NCBI GenBank assembly: GCA_936450465.1
Contig: OW388303.1
Location: 10,323,021-10,387,020 of the forward strand
DNA: 64,000 nucleotides
Direction: 5' to 3'
Origin: Gibbula magus
Taxonomy: Eukaryota; Mollusca; Gastropoda; Trochida; Trochidae
This document shows, piece by piece, positions 25,401-32,285 of this stretch (its first letter is position 1; each line of letters starts with the position of its first letter). Under the pieces are notes generated by a model. The model did not search any database. It was not told the origin of the DNA and saw only the letters and a list, made by a program, of their open reading frames with translations. The position numbers and the translations under genes were made by a program.

Positions 25401-28400
25401 TGTGTATTTAAAGAACGACTGTGAATAGATATTAGATAATTTTATCATTTTATATTCTGAATGAAGTACGTAATTATGACGTTGCAAGGACGTACGGCAC
25501 AACGTTACATTATTACGTTTTAGTGACGTGATAAGTACGTAATCTACAACGTAGTCACAACGTTGGGAATTTACGTTAGGTTTTACGTACTATAAACGTC
25601 GCAGCAACGTCAAGAAATTACGTTACCAAAATACGACCATCCCACAACGTCAGGATTACGTTGTGTGTTAGCTGGGACGTCTATCTATGATTTCGTTTGA
25701 AAACGGGTATAATTTCTATCAAATTCCAAATGAAAACTTTAAAATAATCAACATGAATCATTTAGCAATTGTATTCATACAATTATTTCACATAGACGAG
25801 ACTTGTTAATTCGTAATTTACTTTTTAGCGAGATAGGGTTACTGCTACTGTTTCACGGCTCCATTTCAACTTGTGAAATCGCAGACCAGAAAGTCGGTCC
25901 ATGTCATGTCAAACACATTTCGTACTTCGAATGTAAACTCATACATGATCACGATTTGTGATAATGGTAGGATATGACATTTATTTTTCATATATGTATA
26001 AATTATAATCAAAATGCAAATTTACTCACAGTGATTTTAATCGTAAAAACAATGTTACATCCGGGGGGTTGGTGAACTTATGCAAATTTATCGGGTCAAG
26101 GACACTGACTCTACGAACTGATGAAATAATTATTACAACCTCATTTTTTTGTTTTTAGATCGATTTTTATAAAACAACATCGTTTTGGGTGTCAATTTGT
26201 TTAATTTAAACAATTAATAACACTCTATGGTTAGATCGACGACCATTTCTAAAAATAGATACAGCTACTGTTTGCTTGACGTTCACTTTGAGTCGCGTCA
26301 CATGAGAAAATCGCGGGAATATTTCATGGGGTGCATTGAAAAAAGGCCGATTTGGCACTGCTATTGATGACACATTGGATATATTACTATATTTGGAAAC
26401 AAGAATTGACAAACAATGCACAGATACATTTTTATTTATTTGTGGAAGATTGTGAGATTCAAAAAGTGTAAGTGAAGTTCTGTATTTATTTTCATGGATT
26501 TTACAAAAAGTAATCGATTGATGTTTTCATTTGCCGTTATTTTCGCAAATTTGTCATTATTTTTTAACAAGATTATATTCAATGTCTAATTTTTTTAATA
26601 AGCTAGGTAACAATATTCTGAACATAATGATGTAAAATTTATGCATTTGGCATGCACTTACTATAGAATTTCAACCCTTTGAATCGAATAGGTAACAAGT
26701 TCATAACGACGTCAAACACGCACCTGCAGGCAATTTTGTGATTGAAAATACGTTCAAGATTTTTAATTCGTCATTTCTCAATAAAATAAAATTTTACAGA
26801 TATACTAATTACAACACGTGAAAGTCCATTGATTTCTGATTCGGAAAATGTGAACTTTTTCATGTATCACAGAACTTTGTCACACACTTATGTCGTATGC
26901 ATGTCAAAGGGTCAAACGTCAGTGACGTGTCAATATATTATAATCCTGTGGGCGCAAATGTGGCCTCTAGCGTGCAGGAGCTTAAAGAACAGCTATGTTG
27001 AAGGAGGTGCTATCCTCCCCTAAGTGTTAGGTTCGACCTGATTTGAATGAGATTGTGCCATGTCAAGATGTTAGTCAAATCAGAGGATGATAAATATCAT
27101 ATATACTTTCTGAAATGCTGGCATCCAAACATTTTTTTAAATAGTTTTGAAAGCAAGACATGTGCAGAACAACTCCTTTATTGTGAGTGGTATTATAGTG
27201 CTAGTTGCTCATGATATTACTTCTTTGAAATCACCTATATGCCAAAAGTTAACAAAAGAAAACAATCTTCTTTTAGATCTGTATCTTGGACTGTAGTAAA
27301 ATAAGTTTTCCTTATAACATTATCTTTGATTTCAGACTGCTCTTGGCATTTGAACGTTACGAGAAAGGAAGTGATCAGAAGAACAAAGTCAAATCAAGGG
27401 TCAAGGCCATGATCACAGGTCACAGAGGTCAAGACAAAATAAACAATAGATCTGACCTTGAAGAAAAGAAAGATTTATTAGTAAGTACAGTTGTACCAGT
27501 AAACTTACCTCCTTTTGCCGATCATGGAAAATAATTTGTAATTTCGCTGTGCAAAAAGGGGGAAAAAGGCAGGTTTACAATTTCTTAATCTGAGACATGT
27601 GACATTTGGACAAAGAATTTGATGTCATTAGCCAATAATAGATTAGGTTCTAATGTTTTTGTTCTTATGTCGAAGCATCTCCTTTAACATATTAAAGAAG
27701 TTATGTATCCATAAACATTTCACTTCTTTCATCATCTAACTATAATGCCCATAAACATTTTATGAAATAAGTATTTTGTATGTGTTCAAAGCATTTTGAG
27801 CATCTTTACTTATTAATCAAGACATTTCCAATAATTTTGTCACTACAGATGCAAGCCATCGATGTCTCAGTTGAAGAGAAAGTTCGAAAATGGAACGAAA
27901 TCCGAAAACAAAAGGCGATTGAGAGAGACCAGGTGAGACCGACTTTGGTAAGGATGTCACTTTCAATATTTATTTATTTACAAAATAATTTTAATGAAAG
28001 TATAGTTCCAAAATATATCTGTCTCCTCAAACGGTTCTACAGTATGATTGTTTTCTCTCAATAGGAAAAGTAAAACAAATATGAATCACTTCATAGTAAG
28101 ATGCGTTCTGAATCTTTAAAATTATTGTCAAGATGCTTATGCAATTTAGAAATATGAAAGCCTTCGTTTACACATAGAGTTTGTTCATCTGTTCATTTCC
28201 ACCCTCATCACTAATGGCTGCAACATGAATATTGACAAAGCAGTGTCAACTGCAACTCTCTCACTTCATTTCCACCATCGCCAAGTTTATTTGGCAAAAT
28301 GTTCAAATAGAAACAATAAAATGATATTCAGTTGTTGTAGAATCTCAGTTTACAGTTAAGTTTAAGTATTTATACAGAGTAAATGTTTAAACTCTTTGTC

Positions 28401-30548
28401 CACTAATTGCAGATGAAGAAAGGTCCTGTGCGACAGACAGTGAAGAAAATGTTGGACAAAGTTTCATCCAAGGAGAACAAATCTCAGGAAGCAATCATGG
28501 AGTTTCCAAAAGAACTCAAAATCCAGATTTCCAAAGTGGCCAGTATAGAAAGCAAAGTCCAGCTCCAGCCCAAGCCTGTCCAAATAGCTCCATCACTTCC
28601 ACAGAATCCGAAAACAAAACTCGAAGTGCCCTCCGTCAAAACGCGAACAAGGCCAAGTATTTTGTCGCCACTCGTACAACGGAAGATCCAGAATCATGTG
28701 AAGTCACAATCTCCGCAGCATCCGACGTCAATATCCCAGCATGCACCTGTGCATCAAGCTCCGCCTCCCCTCCCCTCTCCTGTGATATCGACTCATGCTC
28801 TCTACTATGCAAGCAATTTCCCCTTGCCCGCATCCCATTTCATCGCACATCCATCATCGTCATCTATCGACGTCACGTCACATGCCAGTGAAAAGAATCA
28901 TCCCCATTTCCCCAAATCATCTCTTTTTGTTACCCACAATGCTTCACAAGTCAACGAAAACCAATCAAAACAGGTCATTCCGAGCTTGCGGCCATCTGTG
29001 ATTCAACATACCCCGAAACCGAAAGTTGAAGATGCTGTAAAATACTTCAGCTCAACCAACTCCCGTTCCCAGTCACCATCAACGTACAGCTCAAAATCAG
29101 TCGTCCCCGGCCACACAAACAGCGTTCCTGCTCACTCTAATCATCTCAAGCGAGCGTACCCATACTCAAACTCTCTGCCGCAAAAGTCGGCTCACATCAT
29201 GAACAGTATGCCAATGAAGGCAAGAGACAGTCCAAAAGCTCATTTGAATCCTGTGCTCGCAAATGATCCTTTCTTTAGCAATGTGAAACGTGTCCGAACC
29301 GAGCCGCCATCAAGTCATCGGGCTCCCCTGCTCTCATCAATCACAAAGCCATCAGATTCAGATCAGGATCAGCCGTTTGACCTTAGCATGAAGACCATGC
29401 GTGCCAAGGATTCAAAGCCTGAACCTAGAAGAGAAATAATCTCGGAAGCAAAAGACTTCACCCCAAAGACATTCAAATGTGCTCTATTTCCTCAAGAATT
29501 TACTACCTCAGCTTCTAGAGCTAATTTCAACAAGGAGGGTGAAAGGTCAAGGTCAGTTAGTCGAGCGAGCCCACTGCCCCTGGTGAGATCTCACGATCAC
29601 GGAAGTGTGTCTCCCGCGTCAACCGGGTCGAGATCAGCGACCAGCACTCCACTTAATAATAACAAGGTGGGTGGCGCCATCTAGCGTATAAATATTAGTC
29701 TGCTTCTTAATAGATGATCTATTGCTGTAAATAAAAATCATGTTATTCATACCGCCATGCAGCATTTTGATGCTCACTGTCTTACAAATAAGTATTTTGT
29801 CTGTTTCCTAACCAACCTTCAGATCTCATTGAATCAACGATGTCATGGTCATTGTACAACAATATGTCAGGGCCCATATTTTCGAAGCTCTCGAAGATAG
29901 TCGTAAGTCAATGTAAATGTATGGCACTTACGACTATCTTAGCGCTAAGAGAGCTTCGAAAATATGGGTCCTGGTTCCAAGCCTAATTAGATAGGTTATG
30001 TGTATTTCCTGAGAGAACTTTCTTTGATTTTGAAGACATCTATGATACAAGTCCATAAACTTCCATTTTAGACATGTTTATGAATAATAATTGCCTTCCT
30101 CCTAACAATTGACTAACAACGTATTAAATTAACAATTTGTTCACCTCACATCCATGATAAACACTCTCTCATTTCCTATTCATAACATTTCATCCAATTC
30201 AAACTAATTTCAACTCGGTTTAACCTCTCTTTTCAGTTGTCTGCAAAACCAGCATCCATGGCGTCTGCTCCCTACTGCGAAGTTGTCTCCCCTAACTTGC
30301 ATCCTGCCTTCCCTGCCCCCTACATGCCTCCTCAGATCTCCCCCAACAATGTCGTCCCCTCGCCTGTTCATCTTCAGCAGATTTACGCCGCACAGTACGC
30401 CAATATACAAATGGCCGCCTATGAAGATCTGATGAGACAGCAGGTTATCACCCAGGTCGGGGCTCCGTCTCCAATCTTACTCTCACCCACCCAACTTTTC
30501 CCGAATGTGTACAAAGACTCGCAAAAATTCAGTGCCTCAAAGTCATAA
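9746..30548 (+). CDS. ARID5B: ARID5-family AT-rich interaction domain protein, 3' ten coding exons (5' incomplete)
   Basis: Joined exons are 9746-9962, 10453-10692, 11022-11161, 12135-12288, 12725-12777, 14530-14627, 27336-27480, 27849-27932, 28413-29666 and 30237-30548. They total 2697 nt, or 898 codons plus stop, with every phase compatible and every intron GT..AG. Numbering from the first visible codon: residues 1-152 are the conserved N-terminal block with YPQYCRYR; 158-164 is a basic GRPRKKK stretch that is probably nuclear-localising; about 222-313 is the ARID domain (LGFKQ, AKKLGGYD, LYDKLGG, GSTSAATCTRRHYE); 698-702 is PFDLS, a PxDLS-type CtBP-binding motif. The Ser/Pro/His-rich C-terminal part keeps short ARID5B-like words (RPSVIQH, SPLVQRK, YEDLM). 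Family members bind AT-rich DNA and act as chromatin co-regulators. The ARID, flanking block and C-terminal words are seen directly. B- versus A-type is inferred, since molluscs may have a single ARID5 gene. Confidence 0.93.
10453..10692 (+). CDS. ARID5B: ARID5 exon: YPQYCRYR conserved block
   Basis: The acceptor is TTACAG and the donor GTATGC. The exon completes a Gly codon and encodes VEIMSYPQYCRYRTILKRLE and a block ending FCRDTFYHPELEEFE, both hallmarks of ARID5 proteins N-terminal to the ARID. GC content is clearly higher than in the flanking introns. Confidence 0.93.
11022..11161 (+). CDS. ARID5B: ARID5 exon: basic GRPRKKK segment
   Basis: The acceptor is TTTCAG and the donor GTAAGT. 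It encodes APNLKGRPRKKKMMKR, a basic, probably nuclear-localising stretch nearly identical to vertebrate ARID5B, followed by an acidic/serine-rich linker ending NSSASSSR in phase 0. Confidence 0.92.
11640..11701 (+). mobile_element. SINE 3' tail fragment
   Basis: TGATACTGCCGAAGCAGCAT followed by TAAACAG and CACTCACTCACTC. This is the same tail type as at about 12574-12626 and typical of gastropod SINEs. The head is too degraded to delimit. Confidence 0.65.
11785..12130. mobile_element. Inserted MITE-like element between 29-bp direct repeats
   Basis: The 29 bp at 11785-11813 recur at 12102-12130. The intervening sequence shares CTACCTCACGAGATGAGATA, AAACATGGTATTT and TCATATAATAAA with the element at 39118-39493. 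The right-hand repeat abuts the acceptor of the first ARID-domain exon. Confidence 0.75.
12135..12288 (+). CDS. ARID5B: ARID5 exon: start of ARID domain
   Basis: It encodes EEQMFMSNLRKFMKERQTPI and then PSLGFKQ, helices 1-2 of the ARID fold. The acceptor (ATTATTTTGCAG) lies directly after a 29-bp sequence repeated at 11785-11813, the two copies flanking an inserted repeat element. The donor is GTAGGT, phase 1. Confidence 0.93.
12574..12626 (+). mobile_element. SINE 3' tail fragment
   Basis: GGCTGCAATACTGCCGAAGC then GGCGTTAAGCAATAATTCACTCACT. Close in sequence to the fragment at 11640-11701; the 5' part is not recognisable. Confidence 0.65.
12725..12777 (+). CDS. ARID5B: ARID5 exon: middle of ARID domain
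   Basis: A 53-nt exon between TTCCAG and GTGAGT. It reads IDLYYFYTLAKKLGGYDV, the ARID helix carrying the family signature KKLGGY. It is below usual ORF size cut-offs and was found by phase and homology. Confidence 0.92.
13844..14328. mobile_element. hAT-type MITE, 485 bp
   Basis: Terminal inverted repeats TAGGGGTG (13844-13851) and CACCCCTA (14321-14328) are flanked by a perfect 8-bp duplication GTTTATAT (13836-13843 and 14329-14336). TIR type and TSD length fit the hAT superfamily. The interior has no ORF but repeats CTATTGCGATAGCGATAG-like words near both ends, plausible transposase-binding sites. Confidence 0.92.
14530..14627 (+). CDS. ARID5B: ARID5 exon: DNA-contacting part of ARID
   Basis: A 98-nt exon between GGCAG and GTAGGT. 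It encodes ITEKRLWKQLYDKLGG and HPGSTSAATCTRRHYE, the loop and recognition-helix region of the ARID. The phase-2 end (AA) is completed 12.7 kb downstream to Lys. Confidence 0.94.
14814..14877. repeat. 32-bp tandem duplication
   Basis: Two copies of a 32-bp unit starting CATCAAGATGGCTTCCAGTG at 14814 and 14846, essentially identical. Intronic. Confidence 0.9.
16350..17065. repeat. 127-bp tandem satellite (left array)
   Basis: The landmark GATCCTGACGTTGT (or GATTCTG) recurs at 16394, 16521, 16648, 16775 and 16891, giving spacings of 127, 127, 127 and 116 bp. Each monomer carries several palindromic words such as ACGTTGTGACAACGT. Copies decay towards the inner side (after about 16920). Confidence 0.9.
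17455..17534. repeat. 20-bp minisatellite, four copies
   Basis: Four 20-bp units starting at 17455, 17475, 17495 and 17515, consensus ATTAGCTTGTTTCCTTGTCC. On the minus strand this falls in an exon-like block whose acceptor is at 17585-17586. Confidence 0.88.
17455..18880 (-). other. Possible spliced transcription unit inside the large element
   Basis: Read on the minus strand, four blocks have consensus splice signals: a first block ending at 18806 region before GTAAGAA; 18399-18491 (TATAG acceptor, GTAAAA donor); 17932-18037 (TTCAG acceptor, GTAACT donor); and a block starting at 17584 (TTGCAG acceptor). Around 18820-18910 are a YY1-like CGCCATTTT, CACGTG and an inverted CCAAT. Joined blocks 2 and 3 give an open frame ending at TAA (17973-17975), with ATG-initiated coding of only about 37 residues (MKKLGTNHLM...). 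It may be a small protein gene or a non-coding RNA. I do not recognise the product. Confidence 0.35.
19378..19407. repeat. (AT)n microsatellite
   Basis: About fifteen uninterrupted AT dinucleotides within the large element. A second AT-rich simple repeat (TAATA)n lies near 22055-22090. Confidence 0.95.
20888..20964. mobile_element. Partial copy of hairpin MITE
   Basis: TACCATGTTTATTTC, then GAAGCCACGAGTGAAATACA, ends AGATAAACATGGTATTT. This is the same fold-back as at 39118-39228 with a shortened left arm. It sits inside the large TIR-bounded block, so it is a nested insertion. Confidence 0.7.
22120..25640. repeat. 295-bp tandem satellite (right array)
   Basis: The landmark GTATTCTGAATGAAGT recurs near 23692, 23989, 24285, 24580, 24876, 25172 and 25450, about 295 bp apart. 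More diverged members begin near 22120, 22560 and 23400. Monomers combine an ACGT-rich half (CAACGTTGTCACAACGTTGA) with an AT-rich half (TGTTTGGTCTTTACTAACTG). The copies at 24155-24439 and 24450-24734 are nearly identical, indicating recent homogenisation, with divergence rising inward. Confidence 0.92.
27336..27480 (+). CDS. ARID5B: ARID5 exon: end of ARID domain
   Basis: It follows ATTTCAG and begins (K)LLLAFERYEKG, equivalent to the vertebrate segment that closes the ARID. A lysine/arginine-rich linker ending LEEKKDLL follows, then GTAAGT. Confidence 0.9.
27849..27932 (+). CDS. ARID5B: ARID5 exon: charged linker
   Basis: An 84-nt, 28-codon phase-0 exon between CACTACAG and GTGAGA. It encodes VEEKVRKWNEIRKQKAIERD, a probable helical, highly charged segment. 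It has no named domain, but splice signals and frame fit perfectly. Confidence 0.82.
28413..29666 (+). CDS. ARID5B: ARID5 large exon: low-complexity regulatory region with PFDLS motif
   Basis: A 1254-nt exon (418 codons) between ATTGCAG and GTGGGT. It is Ser/Pro/His/Lys-rich and probably disordered. Words shared with vertebrate ARID5B include SPLVQRKIQ, RPSVIQH and QPFDLSMK, the last being a PxDLS CtBP-recruitment motif at 29373-29387. The open frame continues 33 nt past the donor to a TAG, so intron retention would give a shorter C-terminus. Confidence 0.9.
29869..29972. mobile_element. Fold-back MITE in ARID5 last intron
   Basis: GGGCCCATATTTTCGAAGCTCTC... pairs with ...GAGAGCTTCGAAAATATGGG across about 100 bp, with a second inner arm AGATAGTCGTAAGT / ACTTACGACTATCT. 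There is no coding content. Confidence 0.85.
30237..30548 (+). CDS. ARID5B: ARID5 terminal exon
   Basis: The acceptor is CTTTTCAG and the stop TAA is at 30546-30548. It encodes a Pro-rich stretch and an AAYEDLMRQQV segment resembling the hydrophobic C-terminal tail of vertebrate ARID5B. The total of ten visible exons divides exactly by three, which supports the whole model. Confidence 0.88.
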   Translation: MSAKPASMASAPYCEVVSPNLHPAFPAPYMPPQISPNNVVPSPVHLQQIYAAQYANIQMAAYEDLMRQQVITQVGAPSPILLSPTQLFPNVYKDSQKFSASKS

Positions 30549-31395
30549 TCGTCAAACATATGAGTTTTAGGAAACGAGCGTAACCATGCTGTTTTTTTTG
30601 CTACTTATGTTGTTAATATTTGTTGTTGAAGTTGTTTGACTGTATGGCCCAGTTTACTGTGCATGTGAGATCATTTCATCATAACAGACATACGAGGGTA
30701 GTTGAGATATATAGTTTTTTCTTGTATTTGGTAGTTCACATAGTATATATATAGAAGTTATGATGGATCTAGAAAGCTGTGACAAAGCAGATTTTAGCTT
30801 GTGAGATGTCTTTTTTGAGATTATGTGTGTATCTCATGGAAATGTGGGGTTAACCATCATATCTCACAAATATCTCCTTCACAGCAAGAGATGAATGTTT
30901 GTACTTTAAAATTCATACAAAATGTGAGATATAAACTCATATCTCAGTATCTCATACAAGCCGTGCGATAAATGATCATATCTCATAATTAAATCTCACT
31001 GTTTAGTGAGATAAACAATCATATATCACCCGTTGATGGTCAGTGAATCTGACAATATTATGCCAGATATCATAACAGTTTTATATTTGTGATTTGTGAT
31101 ATTATGATTTAAACGTTTTCACTGATATTCTGATTATTTTCTCAGCATTATCTTAGAGTGTAACTTACTGTGTTTAGTGAAAAGTAGAGTTATATATTAG
31201 AATATATTGAAAAATTATACTCATATTTTCTCTCAATCTTGAGGTAAATTTTGCCATTCGTAGAAATTTTCTTACGTAATCATTAATCTATCTTTCCCCT
31301 GCAAAATGTTTCACTATTCTCAGTTATAAAAAACTTTCTTGAAATATATATACAGGAATGGGAATAAACATTGCAAAGAAAAGTTTTAATTTTAA
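30549..31395 (+). other. ARID5 3' UTR with candidate poly(A) signal
   Basis: AT-rich sequence follows the stop, with AATAAA at 31373-31378. Between about 30790 and 31030 there are many GAGATA/TATCTC words in both orientations, able to form local hairpins. The true cleavage site is not known. A second AATAAA lies in the SINE downstream (about 31753). Confidence 0.45.
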
Positions 31396-31528
31396 CAGAT
31401 CAAAGAAAAATGATTTTGACTTTTTGGCAAGGTTAGAGTTTTGACAATAGTTCTTAGCATTGATAATATCATTTTACCGTTTCTGATGATGAATAGATTA
31501 ATACTTAATTGTTCCGTATCAATTAACC

Positions 31529-31770
31529 GGGGATGTAGCTCAGTTGGTAGAGTGTCCGCTCATCACCCGGAAGACCGGGGTTCGATTCCCGGTCGCGTCA
31601 TACCAAAAGACGTTAAAAGATGGGAGTTGTTGCTGCCTTGCTTGACACTCAGCATTATAAGGACAGAACAACGCTTGAACTGGCGCTGCACTGTGGCTGC
31701 CGGGTGCTAAAAAAGCACAAAATGAATTTCCGATGTACTTTGTATTGAGGACAATAAAGTGTTATAAAAA
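31529..31770 (+). mobile_element. tRNA-derived SINE with intact Pol III boxes
   Basis: The A box is in TAGCTCAGTTGGTAGAG, the B box is GGTTCGATTCC at 31579-31589, and there is a perfect T-arm. The acceptor-stem ends do not pair, so this is a SINE head, not a tRNA gene. The body runs through TGCTGCCTTGCTTGACACTC to an A-rich tail AATAAAATAAAA. Confidence 0.85.
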
Positions 31771-32164
31771 AATAAAATAAAATATATCACACACCTCTGG
31801 CCTTCAAACTTCAAACCCAATCAAAAAATCTCCTAGCTTCGACCTTGTAAAACAAAGTTCTGCAATTCCAAAGAAATTCCCATTCTTGTCTATCTGTCAA
31901 ACCTAGGTAAAACTGTAGGTATTGTTGTGTCCCATAAGATTACTAATTATGTTTTTTTTATAATTCTCTTGTCATCAGAGATGTTTATGTTGATTACTTA
32001 CCTGATTCAAATACTCAAATGATGGTTATATGTTGTATGGAAGATACTGAGTTCGCGATAGATGTTTACGATTCTGGTATTTTCACAAAGTTTTGCTTCA
32101 AATAGAAATGTTCATCTTCAGTCAACTTCCCCTGCAAATCATAAATCGTTCCAGTTGGCTGACT

Positions 32165-32285
32165 AATTTAAGTCTTGCAGCATTTCGCTAACTTTTCTGT
32201 GCTAGCATAGCAATTTGCCCCATGAAATTCAGGTGCAGCTTGCTGCTTGGCGAGAACAGAAAAGTTAACGAATTACAAGAATGAT
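32165..32285. mobile_element. Fold-back MITE, copy 1
   Basis: CTTGCAGCATTTCGCTAACT...GCTAGCA pairs imperfectly with TGCTGCTTGGCGAGAACAGA...TACAAG. It is related to the element at 38807-38931, sharing the GCTGCATTT/ACTTTTCTG arm. Confidence 0.65.

Larger units (their letters stand above)
16329..25676. mobile_element. Putative large TIR-bounded element with dissimilar subterminal arrays
   Basis: The left end CCCAGCTAACA (16329-16339) and right end TGTTAGCTGGG (25666-25676) are exact inverted repeats 9.35 kb apart. Both are immediately followed inward by ACGTTGT/ACAACGT-rich sequence. The left array uses 127-bp monomers and the right array 295-bp monomers. No transposase is visible. No convincing target duplication is seen (at most AC on each side). 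It could be one large non-autonomous DNA transposon (subterminal repeats recall CACTA-type elements) or two insertions of related elements. The superfamily is not established. Confidence 0.6.

Noticed and set aside
16350..25640. CRISPR-like array of palindromic repeats
   Set aside because: Monomers are 127 and 295 bp, contiguous, without unique spacers, and in a eukaryotic intron. They are satellites.
31529..31601. Functional tRNA gene
   Set aside because: A and B boxes and the T-arm are good, but the 5' GGGGATG and 3' CGCGTCA ends do not pair. The sequence continues into a SINE body with an A-rich tail.
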